Positions 13,201 to 24,658 are shown, numbered from the stretch's first letter. The stretch is DNA of 43,759 nucleotides from Ichthyophonus hoferi (GCA_002751075.1 NAOQ01000083.1:54911-98669), one strand, 5' to 3'. Numbers and translations: made by a program. The notes: generated from the letters alone by a model not told the origin.

Positions 13201-16200
13201 CTACCATATGGCTTTGTCTATAAATCAAAGCATATCAGATATGTATATATATGTGCTTCCAGTATATATTTACATAAAGCATTAGGAGAAGCAGGAGAGG
13301 TGATTATTAGAAAATTGTAGAAAGAAGGTGGGAAGAGGTACACATGGTTATATGGAAATATAATAGCATCATAGTACAATAGCAATAATACTATGTGTAT
13401 AATCATGTATGTACGCATATCGCCATATATTAACCAAGCCTTGCCTTGCGCTGGGCGATACTGGAGTGCTTTCAGGTGTCTCTCCCATCGTAAACATAGG
13501 TCGTTCATCTTTCCTCTGCATGCTAATATGTACAGCAATATAATAGTTAATGTTAGTATACTATTCATCTGACTAGGTATCATTGATCCACTGGGATATA
13601 TATATATATATATATATATATTATACTATATCATACCATACCTATACCTATAACCATAAGCAAAGCTACAAACCCTCATACCTTAGCTCGTTGGTAAGAG
13701 TGTCGCGATTTTCCTTCTTGATTGGAGGGGGAGGAGAGTCACTAGGCGAGGAGGTGCTGGTGGGGGTACCAATAGTTCTGTCGACGTCAAACCAGACATA
13801 CTTGCAGATGATGAAAAGCGACAGCACAAACACGTACAATAGCACGGCTTGCTGCAGGTGGAAGGGTATGGATGATAGTAAGTAGGAGAGTAAGTGGGCT
13901 GGATAGAAGTGAATATAAATATTATATATATAATAAAAAATAAAATAAGCATGGAGAAAGTAAAGTAGAAGTGCCTGTATGTCCACAGATAATAATAACG
14001 ACATAAAGGTTAAAATAGAGTGTGTATGATAAATGATTGTATATATGATATAACAAAGTCAAATAAGCATTAATACCATAAAAAGCACATATCTACCTCT
14101 CGTTTTCACCATCTCTTGCCCTCACTCACCTCATTTTCTCTCACTATTCATCCCTCTTCCTATTCACCCATTAAAATATTAAAATCCAAGCTACCAATAA
14201 GTATAATATAATATTATCTACCCTATACTATATCTTTAAATACCCTAATACATGATAAAATTTAAACATATTTCAATTGTTACAACGAATTTTACCCCAA
14301 CTCCATAATTAAAGGTGGGCAAAACACGAGAACTAATAATAATCATTTTTCATACATAGTTCCTACCAATAGGACCTATTGCTATAACCATAACCTACCT
14401 CAGCCTCTACCGCACCAAGGATGGTGCCCTCTAAGTGTTGACAGAGATTATTATTCCCCACCACCTCATGGCAGTAGTGGAGGATAGTAAGGGGGGCGGT
14501 CATACACTGTTCTTTCAATACACAGACAATAACTTCGTACGCACCGGCCGCAGAGAAGGTAGTGTAGTTACGAGCTAGGTTTAGGCCGATGGTCTGATTG
14601 TAAAAGAGGTCGGGAAGGGGATAGGTGCGAATGTCGCTAGACTTGGTGCTGGTGGCCCGTAGGAAAGGGGCTGCAGCTGAAAGGACTAGTAGTAGTACCA
14701 TCGACCACAGCTTTCCTTTGTCTATTTCGGGTTCTTCATCGTATTGGTTGTCGTCTTGTTGTTGCTGAAGGAAATGATATAATTGGTTGAGGGAGCTGAG
14801 AGGACGGTTTTGGCTAAGCTGTGTGGGAAAGGGAGAGAGGGGGAGCGATGATAAGTAGATGAGCTTGAGTCTTGGTAGTTTATTACGTGCAAACTGATTA
14901 AATATATGTATGGTTGTATAATGGTATAATAGTATAGTAGTATAATAGTATAATAGTAAGATAATATAGTATGATTGGTAGTTGAGTATTTCAGTAACTA
15001 CTGAGTGCATAATAAGTAAAAAGGCATGTGCCAGAGAGATGAAGAATATATAGACAGAGGTGAAATAAATAGAGTATATAATTTAAACAAAATAGAACCA
15101 ACCTCAGAAACATAGTTAGGTTGTTGCATCACCAAACGAGAGTGTTCAAGTTTAAGGGTCAGGACCGGTAAATATAGGGTAACCAATAGGATATGGTTGG
15201 CAATCAGAGTGACTATGGCAAACATGCACGCTTGTTCCAGAATCTTTATACCTGTAGTGGACAGAGGAGAGAAGAAAGAATGAGTGTCTGAATGAGTATA
15301 GGTAGGTAGGTAGGTAGATAGATGTCTAGGTAGATTTATATCCAAACATACATGGAAAGATAGAAGCGTACATATATATGATATTATAATATTAGGCAAG
15401 TGATTGCATGCAAGCATATAGACATACCTGTCAGACGTCCAGCCAGCATAACACTGAATTTAAAAAGACAGTCCACGGCAATGCTAGGCCCACAGGCTGC
15501 TAGTCCTTCTCCTATAAGCTCACAAATATCCACCTGCTTACACCCCACCCTCCAATTACATAATGGAATAATCCATTCAATTCAATCCTTTATCTCGGTT
15601 GCTAGGTTTAAAATCGCATATTATATGTTATGCTTCGCAAGAAGAGTATGATTGGGTCATACTTGATACTTTTATCATATTTGTGCGCATTGATAAGATA
15701 TATATGGCAGGTGTGTGAGTGTAGGTAGTAATAATGAATAGCAATAAACAGATTTATCTATCTACGAGAGTAAACCATAAGAAGGTCTCAACGCCATCTC
15801 AAACTAAGACATACAGCTCCTAAAAAAGCAATGATAAGAATTCAATATAAAGCTAACAAATGTATAAAAGGTGTAGTTAGAAATGTAAAATTTTGAATGA
15901 AACTTTATAGTTACCCAATAAGGTACATACATTAGTAGTATCACTAGTGCCTGATTGGGCCTTCCTCATACGACGGAACGACTCATGGGTAACATACTTA
16001 GAGATCATATATGCATTCTCTAGACCAATTAGAATATAGAGAAATGGTACTACCTCACTGTGGACCAATGACCAGTTAGTAATAATAACTTCTAGCTCAA
16101 TCAGAATGTCTATCAGGAGAATGAGTGTACTATGAACCAATGAATAGCTAGCTAGCCCTGTAATTTTTAATTCCTAATATAGTCCTATTTACGTCACCAC

Positions 16201-18263
16201 TCAGTTAGTACTCTAAGCCAATACAATAAAATATCCTGTCGTATACTTATTTCTATTTCTTGCTATTTGTCTTTATTCTCTCTCTCATCTCTACCCGTCC
16301 GACAGGCCAAAATTCACATTTAAATTTTAAATGAAAATATAATGTATACACAAGCGCCTTTAATGTTACAAGCTAATAGCAATCAATGGATAAAAAATGG
16401 TGGAGGGAAGGGAACGAAGTCTGAGAAAATAAGAAACGAAATAAACAAATTCTGAAATATAGATATAGGGATTGTATCTTTGTTTTGTGTAAAAGTGAAT
16501 ATAATATCCATTGCATGTTAACAGATGGAAAAGGAGAATGGATGATATATAGCTTAAAATAAAATCAGTAATTTAAAGAAGATTAATCATTGGTCCTAGA
16601 AAATGTCTATATATATATATCGAGTGACAGAGAAAAAAAGTTAAGCAGAAATAGCATAGTAATAGGTACAGTATAACTAAAGAACATAGCAATAGAAAAT
16701 AAAAACAGAGAAACACCATCACACAAACACACACCTAATAACCAGTGTAAAAGGAACGGAGAATGAATGGAAGAGGCCAATAGTAAGTATGAATGAGCCT
16801 GACATAGTCATCAGGCCAGCCACACCTAGCACATATTTGGAGCCGATGCGGTGCATTTTCCCAAAAGTAGCATACACATACAAGACAGTTATCGTGTTAC
16901 ATAGGCCTAGGATTAGTACCTCTGGGCTCTTCGTTTTCTTGGTGTGGGGCAGATAAAGAGATAGATAGATAAAGAGAAGTACGTATGTAGGTATGTACAT
17001 GTGTATGGTGGGAGGTGGGAGTGATAGGGCGGTGCTGTTGCTGGGTAGATTCAGAATGTATGGGTGTATGGGATAAATAACGTAATGCGTAAATATAGAT
17101 ATATTATAAGCAATATAAGGGGTATGTTGTATATTGTATTAGACGTTTGTTGGCAACATCAAGGAATATATGATTCAAGCATGTATAGATATGTAGGTAT
17201 GGTATATAGGTATGTGTAGGGGAGGAGAGGGAAGGGAAAGGTACTCAGGTCAGTACTGCTATATCTATCACACTGTAGCATTATAGGTAAAGAAACAAAT
17301 TAATGCAACATGACAGTATAAATTTTTTTAACTCTTCTTGTAATTTATCGTCGCTGTCTTGCTTGTTTGAATGTGAATCCAAATTAAATCTTAAACCGTG
17401 GTCCGAAGTTGTAAAAAAAAAAAGTGTATTGATAAATATAGGGTGAGGATAGGGGGAAAAGAGAGAAAAATATACAGAGAAGGAGAGTGAGTAATATGAT
17501 ATGACAATAAAAAGAAACTGTAGAACATACATAGGCATAAGCAATAGAGATAAAAATAATCTACATGCGCATGTTTCAATACCTCCTCCCAGTAGTACAC
17601 TCTAGTAGGGCTTCCACTTTCTGGTGACCTTCGCACTAGGGTAGTTGAAGAAAGAACAGTATCAAGAGCCTGCGGCCACACAGAAAATGCAGCCTTTTCA
17701 CTAGTCATAACATATGTGACAGTGAGGTTAGTGAGATTTTCAATCTCCGTCATTGACAAAGGCGCGCCGAAAGCAAGATCTCTCACCGTAGAGTCTGCCT
17801 CTTGAATTGTTTTCAAAATGTTATCATCTTTTAAGAAATTTTCCATGTTCATTCCCCACAGATGAAGTGGATTCTTTGTAAAACATGGGCCTTTACCTGT
17901 GCTGCTATTTCCATTGACCTTAGCACATAGTTCACCTATTGAGGTTACCTTCCCGCTAAAAACAATAGCTGTCTCCTCTAGCTGCGTTTGAAAATCGTAT
18001 ACCTTCTGGAACACCTCTTTACTAACAACATTATCTCCTTTGAAAACAAGCTTTTGTGTCCAAACATTGTCTACACGCTTAGGTGTTTGTGCGTCTGTCC
18101 ACAGCCGAACATGGCGTGCATGCGGTGGTCTATAAGTAAAGTCACAAAAGGGGGCTATGATAACCATAATAGCTAATACGCTTAACACTATGAATTCCGC
18201 CGGTCGACTAGCGACGGTGCGCCCGCAGGAATAGAAAATACCTTGGTGAAGAGTTCGTGCCAT
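7224..18263 (-). CDS. HMGCR: 3-hydroxy-3-methylglutaryl-CoA reductase with SCAP-like luminal loop
   Basis: Reduces HMG-CoA to mevalonate with NADPH in the ER membrane (sterol/isoprenoid pathway). Coding exons: 18263-17583, 16937-16735 (start 16928 possible), 16057-15931, 15533-15428, 15251-15103, 14818-14399, 13851-13682, 13116-13055, 12538-12386, 11502-11371, 10493-10322, 9920-9786, 9646-9319, 9081-8977, 8483-8367, 7979-7890, 7439-7224. All phases match; total about 1121 aa (human 888). TM1 is about residues 24-40, followed by a 185-residue luminal loop with NSS/NLT sequons. The SSD helices follow ([30 protein letters not shown]), then TM7, a 95-residue luminal loop, TM8 and a linker. Catalytic residues are present: Glu770 ([11 protein letters not shown]), Lys902 (CTDKKPAA), Asp978 (GQDPAQ), His1076 (KSHMTHNRS). 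The Ser of the C-terminal HNRS corresponds to the human AMPK site Ser872. The GSKY lysine, ubiquitinated in mammals, is kept; the Insig-binding YIYF reads YVYA. Confidence 0.96.
8866..8948. repeat. Polypurine tract in an HMGCR intron
   Basis: An almost pure purine run on the plus strand (GAAA/GAGA rich), so pyrimidine-rich on the HMGCR coding strand, beginning about 30 bases beyond the donor of the 9081-8977 exon. Simple-sequence expansion. Confidence 0.7.
10755..10774. repeat. (TA)n microsatellite in an HMGCR intron
   Basis: Perfect TA dinucleotide run in the intron between the 11502-11371 and 10493-10322 exons. A longer one lies at 13594-13622. Confidence 0.8.
13594..13622. repeat. (TA)n microsatellite in an HMGCR intron
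   Basis: TA dinucleotide run of about 14 units in the intron between the TM8 exon (13851-13682) and the linker exon (13116-13055). Confidence 0.8.
14908..14972. repeat. Degenerate AT-rich short-period tandem array in an HMGCR intron
   Basis: Reiterated TATAATAG/TATAGTAG-type units, the only array of this kind I found outside the POLG locus. It sits upstream of the acceptor of... the preceding HMGCR intron (15102-14819), close to the pyrimidine tract of the 14818 acceptor. Confidence 0.6.
17583..18263 (-). other. HMGCR: HMGCR exon 1: TM1 plus SCAP-like luminal loop
   Basis: One 681-base exon encodes residues 1-227. After TM1 the luminal part aligns in order with SCAP luminal loop 1: a F-x-LVEEI-like helix, then SIGELC against [27 protein letters not shown] against [25 protein letters not shown] against DIIGTIHQ, and VRDLAFGAP against LKDLLFGVP. 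Yeast Hmg1 also has a long loop at this place, but its sequence as I recall it lacks these SCAP-type motifs. The next exon runs directly into SSD helix 2 in phase 0, so this is one protein and not a neighbouring SCAP gene. Confidence 0.85.
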
Positions 18264-19723
18264 TATGAATCAAATAAACATGTACAGACGTGACAGATTA
18301 TTTGCTTGTGCTTTTCAATAATGAAATTAATGCTGTCTAATTCCCCATATTTTTCTTACACTACAGTTTTCAAATAATATTTATATGATAGAAGGCAAGT
18401 CACATGTAAAGCTTTACTTTGACATAAAAACTATAACCAACAAACAACAAAGTACCAGAGGTAAAAAGTTTATATAGGTAGCTGTTAGTTATAGTACGCA
18501 AGGATACGTCCACATACGGCAATTCTAATTCTAACATAAAAATGTTTGAAACCAATCATATTCGATGTTTTCAGACCACAAATCACTGGCGCGGGTTTCA
18601 TTTTAACACCCTGGGTTTGTTAAAATAGATTAAAATGCATTGTTAGAATCGTACTTTTTATAAGCCTGTTGAAATGTATTTTAAAATATCGTTTTTAAAC
18701 CGTAGTATGCTTTTTTTAAGGTAATGCGATATGTTTTCTCCATTTTAAATGTAGGAGTATGGGTATGGATTGGAGATATATGAATGATTTGGTAGATATA
18801 GGTATAGTTATGATTACAATACTTAGAAAATACTATATATTAAAATAATCAAAATGTGTTTTTCTAGTGGACCAATTAATTCTAAAATATTTTATTTGAT
18901 TCCTCAAATCCAAAGGGGTATAGTATAAATGATAAATGAGTGATGCTTTAAGAGCATACAGTTATGCAACATTGGCATACCGGTATGAGATTATAAAAAT
19001 TGCTACAACATCGTTAATCGCAGATGAATATAGGCTCGATCGAAGCCCAAATAATAATAAAACCAATGATCGTAGCACAATATTAGTTAGCTGCATAATG
19101 ATCTAGTTGCATAGCGATTTAATTGTGTAATATTATTTATTAATCTAATTGGTCAATAAAGATCAGCCTATTTATTGACCAATGGACTAAAGGTACAAAT
19201 TCGACACAATGGCATATTTGGATGACCCAATTAAGGGAAAACCCTGTTAAACTAAATAAAAATCCCTTTATCTGTGCAGTGTTGTTTTGCAAAGCTTGCT
19301 AGGAATCTTATTAACTACAAGAAGTGAAACTATATTTCATGTCAGGGCTTCAAATATTTTAGTAAAACCCCATGCACGTATGTAGGTATATATATATATT
19401 AGGCTGGAAAGGATTATGCAATCATACAACGTACGTGATTTTTATATATGTATCTATTATGTTATGTATATAGACCTGCAGGGTTTTGTTGTAGGATATT
19501 TTTATTAATACATTTCTAATTAAATATTCTTTTTTTATTTCACTATGTATATATATTATGTGTTGAAAATATTCTAGTTCCATTTGTCCTTATGTGTTTA
19601 TTTATAATTTAGGATATTGATTGATCAGATCAGATCGAAAGGCGTTTTCGTAACTCTGGGATTTGTTCTGGGCTCATGGACACCCTTAACTTCGTAGCAT
19701 GTAGCTTACATGCTACAAAGTAA
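18264..19723. other. Upstream region of HMGCR
   Basis: AT-rich sequence upstream of the HMGCR start codon with no recognised gene. A CCAAT box lies at 18552-18556, about 290 bases upstream of the ATG, and a short GC-rich patch (CTGGCGCGGGTTT) at about 18586-18598. I found no clear sterol regulatory element. Confidence 0.4.
19148..19183. repeat. Perfect 13-bp hairpin containing ATTGG/CCAAT
   Basis: ATTGGTCAATAAA at 19148-19160 is followed by a 10-base loop and its exact reverse complement at 19171-19183. It could be a small foldback element or a paired CCAAT-box site; no neighbouring gene start supports a promoter role. Confidence 0.6.
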
Positions 19724-19819
19724 ATCCTTTGAATAATTATTGGACAATGCGTTGCTGACAACTTTTAGATATCATGGTTAGGTTGAGTTGTTATTGGATA
19801 ATATGCCTATTGTAAATGT

Positions 19820-20839
19820 TTATCACATCGTCAACTAGTATTGAATTGAGCCAACAACTATGTAACCAGAAATCACAAACTTGGTCTGGATCCTGATTAC
19901 ATAGTGTATAACAATGAAGTTAAGTACCAAATATTGTTCCATTTTAATTAGTAGTAGTGACAGTTAAAAGAGGAGATATTTCAACTCCTTCAGTCCCAAT
20001 ATTCAAATGTAAAACTACCACAGCAATGGCATCCAAATTGGGTTTCATTAAAAAGAAAAAACAACGTATATAGTTCTCTTCCAATTAAAGTGACGTGGTT
20101 CTCTCAAGAAGACTTGTCAACCTTTATTTTTAATATCAGCTGAAGAACATCGGTACTATTGAAGGCTAAAAATACTAATAAATAAAAACATTTTTTTTTT
20201 TTTGGTGAACAGTCTTTATTTATTATTATTTTTGGCCTTTAGTAGAATCGATGTTCTTCAGCGGATATTAAAAATAAAAGTTGACAAGGTTATTTGAGGA
20301 CTTTAAAATTACAACAATTCCAGAGTCTAATGAAACTGAAGAGGGATGTCACCTGACCATAGTGTCATGGAATCTACCTCCAACAATGAAGATTATGGCA
20401 GGGGACAGTGAAAGCATGCTGAGCCCACAATCCTGTTGTAATCTTCACTACTGGAGTTAGATTTTATGACACTATCTATGGACATGTGATTTCCCTCTTC
20501 TACTTTATTAGACTCTGGACTTGTGGTAATAGTAAAGTCCTCAGTTAGAGTTCCTGAAGTTCCCTTGTCACTTGAGTCAGAGGAGAACTGTACATGCTGA
20601 TTTTTCTTTTTGGTGGGTCCCAATTTAGAAATGGTTGCCATAGGAGCCCTACATTTAAATCTTAGAATAGTAGGATTTAAAATATTTATTCTTTCAACAG
20701 TCATTACTATTACTTAAAACAGACAAATATTTTGTACTTAACTTTATTGTTTTACGCTGTATTCGGGATCCAGACTAAATCTGTGATGTCTGATTGTATA
20801 GTTGTTGGTTCAGGTCAATACTAGTTGATCATGCGATAA
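19820..20839. mobile_element. Foldback palindrome A with coding-like arms
   Basis: The left arm (19820-20113 plus 20288-20402) and right arm (20432-20839) are reverse complements over about 400 bases with a roughly 27-base spacer. The outer ends share TATTGANNTGANCCAACAACTA on the appropriate strands. The right arm is open on the minus strand at 20704-20393 (103 codons, Ser/Thr- and Lys-rich, no known domain), and the left arm carries a diverged copy of the same stretch. A third copy of the outer arm lies at 21350-21480. No transposase is visible. Confidence 0.6.
20114..20287. mobile_element. Small hairpin element inserted in palindrome A
   Basis: Two arms of about 72 bases (20114-20187 and 20215-20287) are imperfect reverse complements around a T-rich loop; both contain TATTTTTAATATC and GAAGAACATCG in opposite orientation. 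The right arm of palindrome A lacks this insert at the matching place, so the hairpin was inserted after the palindrome formed. MITE-like. Confidence 0.6.
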
Positions 20840-21349
20840 GAAAAAGGCAATGGGGGGATTTATTAATAAAATCCAAGAATTCTAAGCCTGCCCATACCAT
20901 TGATGTTTATCCCAGTCCCTGAACACACAACTTTCCACCTCACTATTTCATTTAGGGAGTGTTAGCTGCATCATTGTGGACCTTTTCCAGGCCTTGAGGT
21001 GATAAATTATGTCCATGGCCTCATGTAGCAGTTGACAATTGCCATGCAGCACCAAATTTGTGGTAGAATCTGTCAAGCACACAGATTTAAAGCTACTTTT
21101 GGAGTCCACTGACATAGACTATAGAGTGAGTTGTTTTTCAGAATTGCAGTCTAATTCTTCCAAAATATTCATAATGTTCTTGTCCTCATTGTCTAATGAA
21201 AACCAAATCCCAATTTTCTTGTTTAGTTCCAGGGATGCTTTTGGTTTTCCATTCCTGGGGATTATAGTCTTCTAATTTAGTTTGTAATCATTAGGTGTAA
21301 AAGGTGGTCCATCAGACATCGCCATAATATTTTCCAAAACACATAAACA

Positions 21350-21480
21350 AGACCAAATCTTTTGTTATAATCAATTGTTTATTAAACACACATCATCAAA
21401 GGGTCCTAGCCAAGTCTGTGGATCTTGATTTTATATAGTTGTTGGGTCATAGTCAATCCAGTTGACCATGTGATACAAAT
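21350..21480 (+). repeat. Third copy of the palindrome A outer arm
   Basis: It shares with 20731-20839 the order GACCAAAT-like start, GTCTGTGGATC-like core, TATAGTTGTTGG and TTGACCATGTGATA-like end, in the same orientation. It lies inside the segment that interrupts the left arm of palindrome D/E, so the interrupting segment probably belongs to the same element family as A. Confidence 0.5.
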
Positions 21481-21838
21481 GCACTCTTGCATAAAGTTTT
21501 AAAGCTAATGGTTCTCTAGCATCTCATTAGAAACATGAAGCCCAATAAAGTCTATCAATTATCTAAAGACTCAAAAAAGTTGCATGTTGCAAAATATTTG
21601 CATAAATATCAAATTATCAACAATAGTTAGGTTAATTATAATAATTCACTTGCCGATTTGTACTTAAACAAATTTTTCTTAATTATATACAATTAGCAAC
21701 ATTAAGTAATTAATTAGTCAATTAACTCTTAACACTTACAAACTGATTATGACTTTATTAAGTACTTGATTGTATTGGATGTTTAGAGGTACAATGCAAA
21801 AATAAACAATAAACTATGTGTACTTGTAAAGGCATCCT

Positions 21839-21886
21839 GAAGTATTTAGCCTAATACTTATGGGAGCTGAAATACTTCAACAAGTT
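21839..21886 (+). repeat. Short dispersed repeat (copy 1)
   Basis: AAGTATTTAGCCTAATACTT, then GGGAGCTGAAATACTT; a second copy lies at 24014-24053. Each copy holds a small hairpin (AGTATT...AATACT). Function unknown. Confidence 0.5.
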
Positions 21887-23110
21887 GGGTAAAATGAGAG
21901 AGCAGGTGTTGAATTAGAATTATTTTGTCTCAAAGAATGTTGCACTGGAAACTCAGTACCCAATGGGATATCATGTACTGTTTTGGACTGGAATATAACT
22001 GACACTTTTATTCCTCATTTACTAAAGGGAGTAGGGATGGCATAGACCGAGTACCATCCGACTGTAGGTTTTTCAGTATTGTTGGGATTGCAGACAACCC
22101 TATTGAACTCCTAAGATTAGGATCCATTCTGAACTATAACTATTAACTCAGAATAATTAATATAATGAATACAGTAATTTGTTAAGTTGGCTTAAATTAA
22201 AAATTATACTTTAGAATGAATCCTACTCTTAATAATTCAATAGGGTTATTTGGAATCTTAGCAATGCTGACAAACCTACAGTTGGATGGTACACAGTTTA
22301 TGCCACCCCTACCCAGTTCAGTAAATGGGGAGTACAATTTTTAAAGTCCTATAGCAGTCCCAATGCAGTACCATAATATTTCAATAGATACCGAGTTTCC
22401 AGTGCAGCATCCCCTGGGACAAATCAATTCTAATTCAACACCTGCTCTCCCACGATACTCAAGTCTGGTGCTGTATAGCAATAGTCAACAGCTGCATAAG
22501 GTCATGAACATATATCAACATTTCAAGGTCTAGAAAAGACTTTCAGCGCAGCTAACACTCCTTAAATGAAATGTTGAGGTAGAGGGTTGTGTGTTCCCGG
22601 ACTCAAATAATCAACTTTTAATGGTATATACAGGCTTAGGCCTCATGGATCTTACCAATAAATCCCTCCAATTCATTTTTTAATATATATATATATATAT
22701 TCTAGCTTGCCTTTCTTGGCTAGTTTTCCTTTATTTATAGCCAGGGTTCCTGACTTTAATGATCAAACCAGAGATCGTTAACATTTACCACAGCCTGGAT
22801 AAGGTTATGGATTGGTTTACCAAAGATAAGCATTGGGGCTAACACAAATAAGATAACAGATTTTAGATCATCATTAATTAATAGCACGGCTTTTTACCTT
22901 TGAATGTATGATGCAAGGTAGTAAGTTTCTGTTGACTGCTATTACTAAACTTATCTTGATAATTTTATAGCTTAATAAAATAGTGTGAATAATGGTGACA
23001 TTGTGCTTAAGCATTTGAGATAAGCATATGACTGAATAGGAACTCACCCTAACTGTTATTGAACATGTTGTCAGCAACATATTGTCCTATGATTATTCAA
23101 AAGATCATTC

Positions 23111-24658
23111 TGGATGTCATGTATCAGTATGTATCATCAATCACTAAGTGTAGTTAAATACCAATGGCCAATCCTATTTAAAACCACAGTGAATTTACGC
23201 TCTAGAATGCATTAAACACCAAATCCTATTTGATTACAATTAGTGACATCATTGACTTAATTAATGTTGGAACCAAAGCGTTCAATATTTCTTTTTTTAT
23301 TAAGAATAATCAATTTTTGTGTTCGGTTCAATGTTAGCTAATTGCATAATGTTTTTTAATTGCATAATGTTTTCAATCTGGTAAATTGATTTGCCAATAC
23401 ATATTGTGCGGGAAGTTACACCAATAAAGTAGCTAACTAAATAGCCATTTTATTAAGGATATGTTAGAAGTGGATTATCAGAATAAGATTGGAAAGTGTA
23501 TAAAAGGAACAAAAAACAACTAATAAAAGATACTGCTCTCAGTTGTCAATAATCTACTGTTCGATTTATGTGCTTTATGCTTTGCTTCTATTATGTCTAT
23601 TGTTGTTAAAGAAGTCGAAGTATATAAACCAGATATTGTGTTAGAAGACTGGTTAATTAAGTTTGTTGTTGCTTCTTCTAATAATAACAGTACTAGAATT
23701 ATCTACACGAAGGCACAATAAGATTGCAGCTATTACATGTGCAATATATCACTGAGTAAGAAGCTAAAAGCCTCTATATCTATTGATCAACAGAGAAAAA
23801 TTTAAGAGTAGTTAACGAGAGCTTTAGCTTGCCCTTTACCTGACGATGACTGTCTAATATAACACAGTACAACAGATACTGATCCTCTTTCTAATAATTA
23901 ATTATTATTAATTAATGTCTAACTCTGAATTAACAAATGAAATCTCATTATAAACGCTTATTAACATTTAGAGTTTCAATGTTATATAAACAATGACTAG
24001 TTTTGTACAAGACACCAAGTATTTGGCTAAATACTTGTAGGGGCTGAAATACTTAACAGTTTAACAACACTAACCTTGACAAGTTGATCTTCTGGTAAAG
24101 TATTTAGTTAATTAATGGAAATAACTTCTTAACTAATATGAAGCATGTTTGACGTGACTGAAGTATTATTGTCTTCATTGTTGTCTTAAACTGCCTTTTC
24201 AAACTTATTTTGCATAAATGTATTGCTTGGATTCCATTGGCTTTCTTGAAAGTAAAACAAACCATAGACTCCTATATAAAGTTAGAGTTGGTTCCCGAAC
24301 TCTAAAGTGTCTGTTGTATTGAATACAGAATAACCAAATGATCAATACTTACAGAAATATCTGATTGGCCTTTGGTTTCTAGCACAGAACACCCATTCCG
24401 CAAGCCAGTTAACCTAGTTAAGTTATTGACTAATAAGAATAATGACTGCCAAATAACTCCTCCCAAACTAACTAGGAAAAAATATCTCCCTATATCAAAA
24501 TGAACAAATGTAATAACAATACTAAGAAATAATGTATTGAAATGCAGTGAAAAAATTTGGTTCTAACAATTTTTTTCCAAAATATTTTTAAGAACATTAA
24601 CCCCTACCCTGATCACACATAATTACAATGTAAATGAAAATTCCAAAATAAAAAACTG
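23111..24658. other. AT-rich intergenic stretch
   Basis: No gene recognised. It holds the second copy of the short dispersed repeat. A TATA-like box near 23500 is followed by a 42-codon open frame from 23593 with a faint resemblance to the start of an LTR-element gag; this is too weak to call. Confidence 0.4.
24014..24053 (+). repeat. Short dispersed repeat (copy 2)
   Basis: AAGTATTTGGCTAAATACTT is a perfect 8-bp hairpin with a 4-base loop, followed by GGGGCTGAAATACTT. Direct repeat of the sequence at 21839-21886. Confidence 0.5.

Larger units (their letters stand above)
20845..22676. mobile_element. Large palindrome D/E, one arm interrupted
   Basis: The left outer arm (20845-21064) pairs with 22480-22676: both carry GGATTTATT, AAGCCTG, GAACACACAAC, ATTTCATTTA and GGAGTGTTAGCTGC in opposite orientation. 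The inner arms (21890-22136 and 22215-22465) pair around a spacer of about 80 bases. On the right side, outer and inner segments are contiguous. On the left they are separated by about 820 bases (21065-21885), which I read as an insertion. No known transposase. Confidence 0.55.
19724..23110. mobile_element. 3.4-kb nest of inverted repeats (candidate compound DNA element)
   Basis: The outermost repeats, 19724-19806 and 23023-23110, are imperfect reverse complements: both read TTTGAATAATNATNGGACAAT followed by GTTGCTGACAAC. Inside lie two separate large palindromes, a further partial copy of one arm, and a small hairpin, each listed separately. No transposase is recognised. The layout suggests non-autonomous DNA elements inserted beside or into one another. 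Divergence between arms (roughly 20-30 % by eye) suggests an old structure. Confidence 0.55.

Noticed and set aside
17583-18263. Exon 1 of HMGCR as part of a separate SCAP gene
   Set aside because: It ends in phase 0 and continues smoothly into SSD helix 2 of HMGCR on the same strand; no WD40 or SCAP C-terminal sequence is present nearby.
23265-23720. Possible 5' end of an LTR element (TATA-like box, then a 42-codon gag-like start)
   Set aside because: Similarity is limited to a few residues, and no paired LTR or further domain is visible; treated as unassigned.
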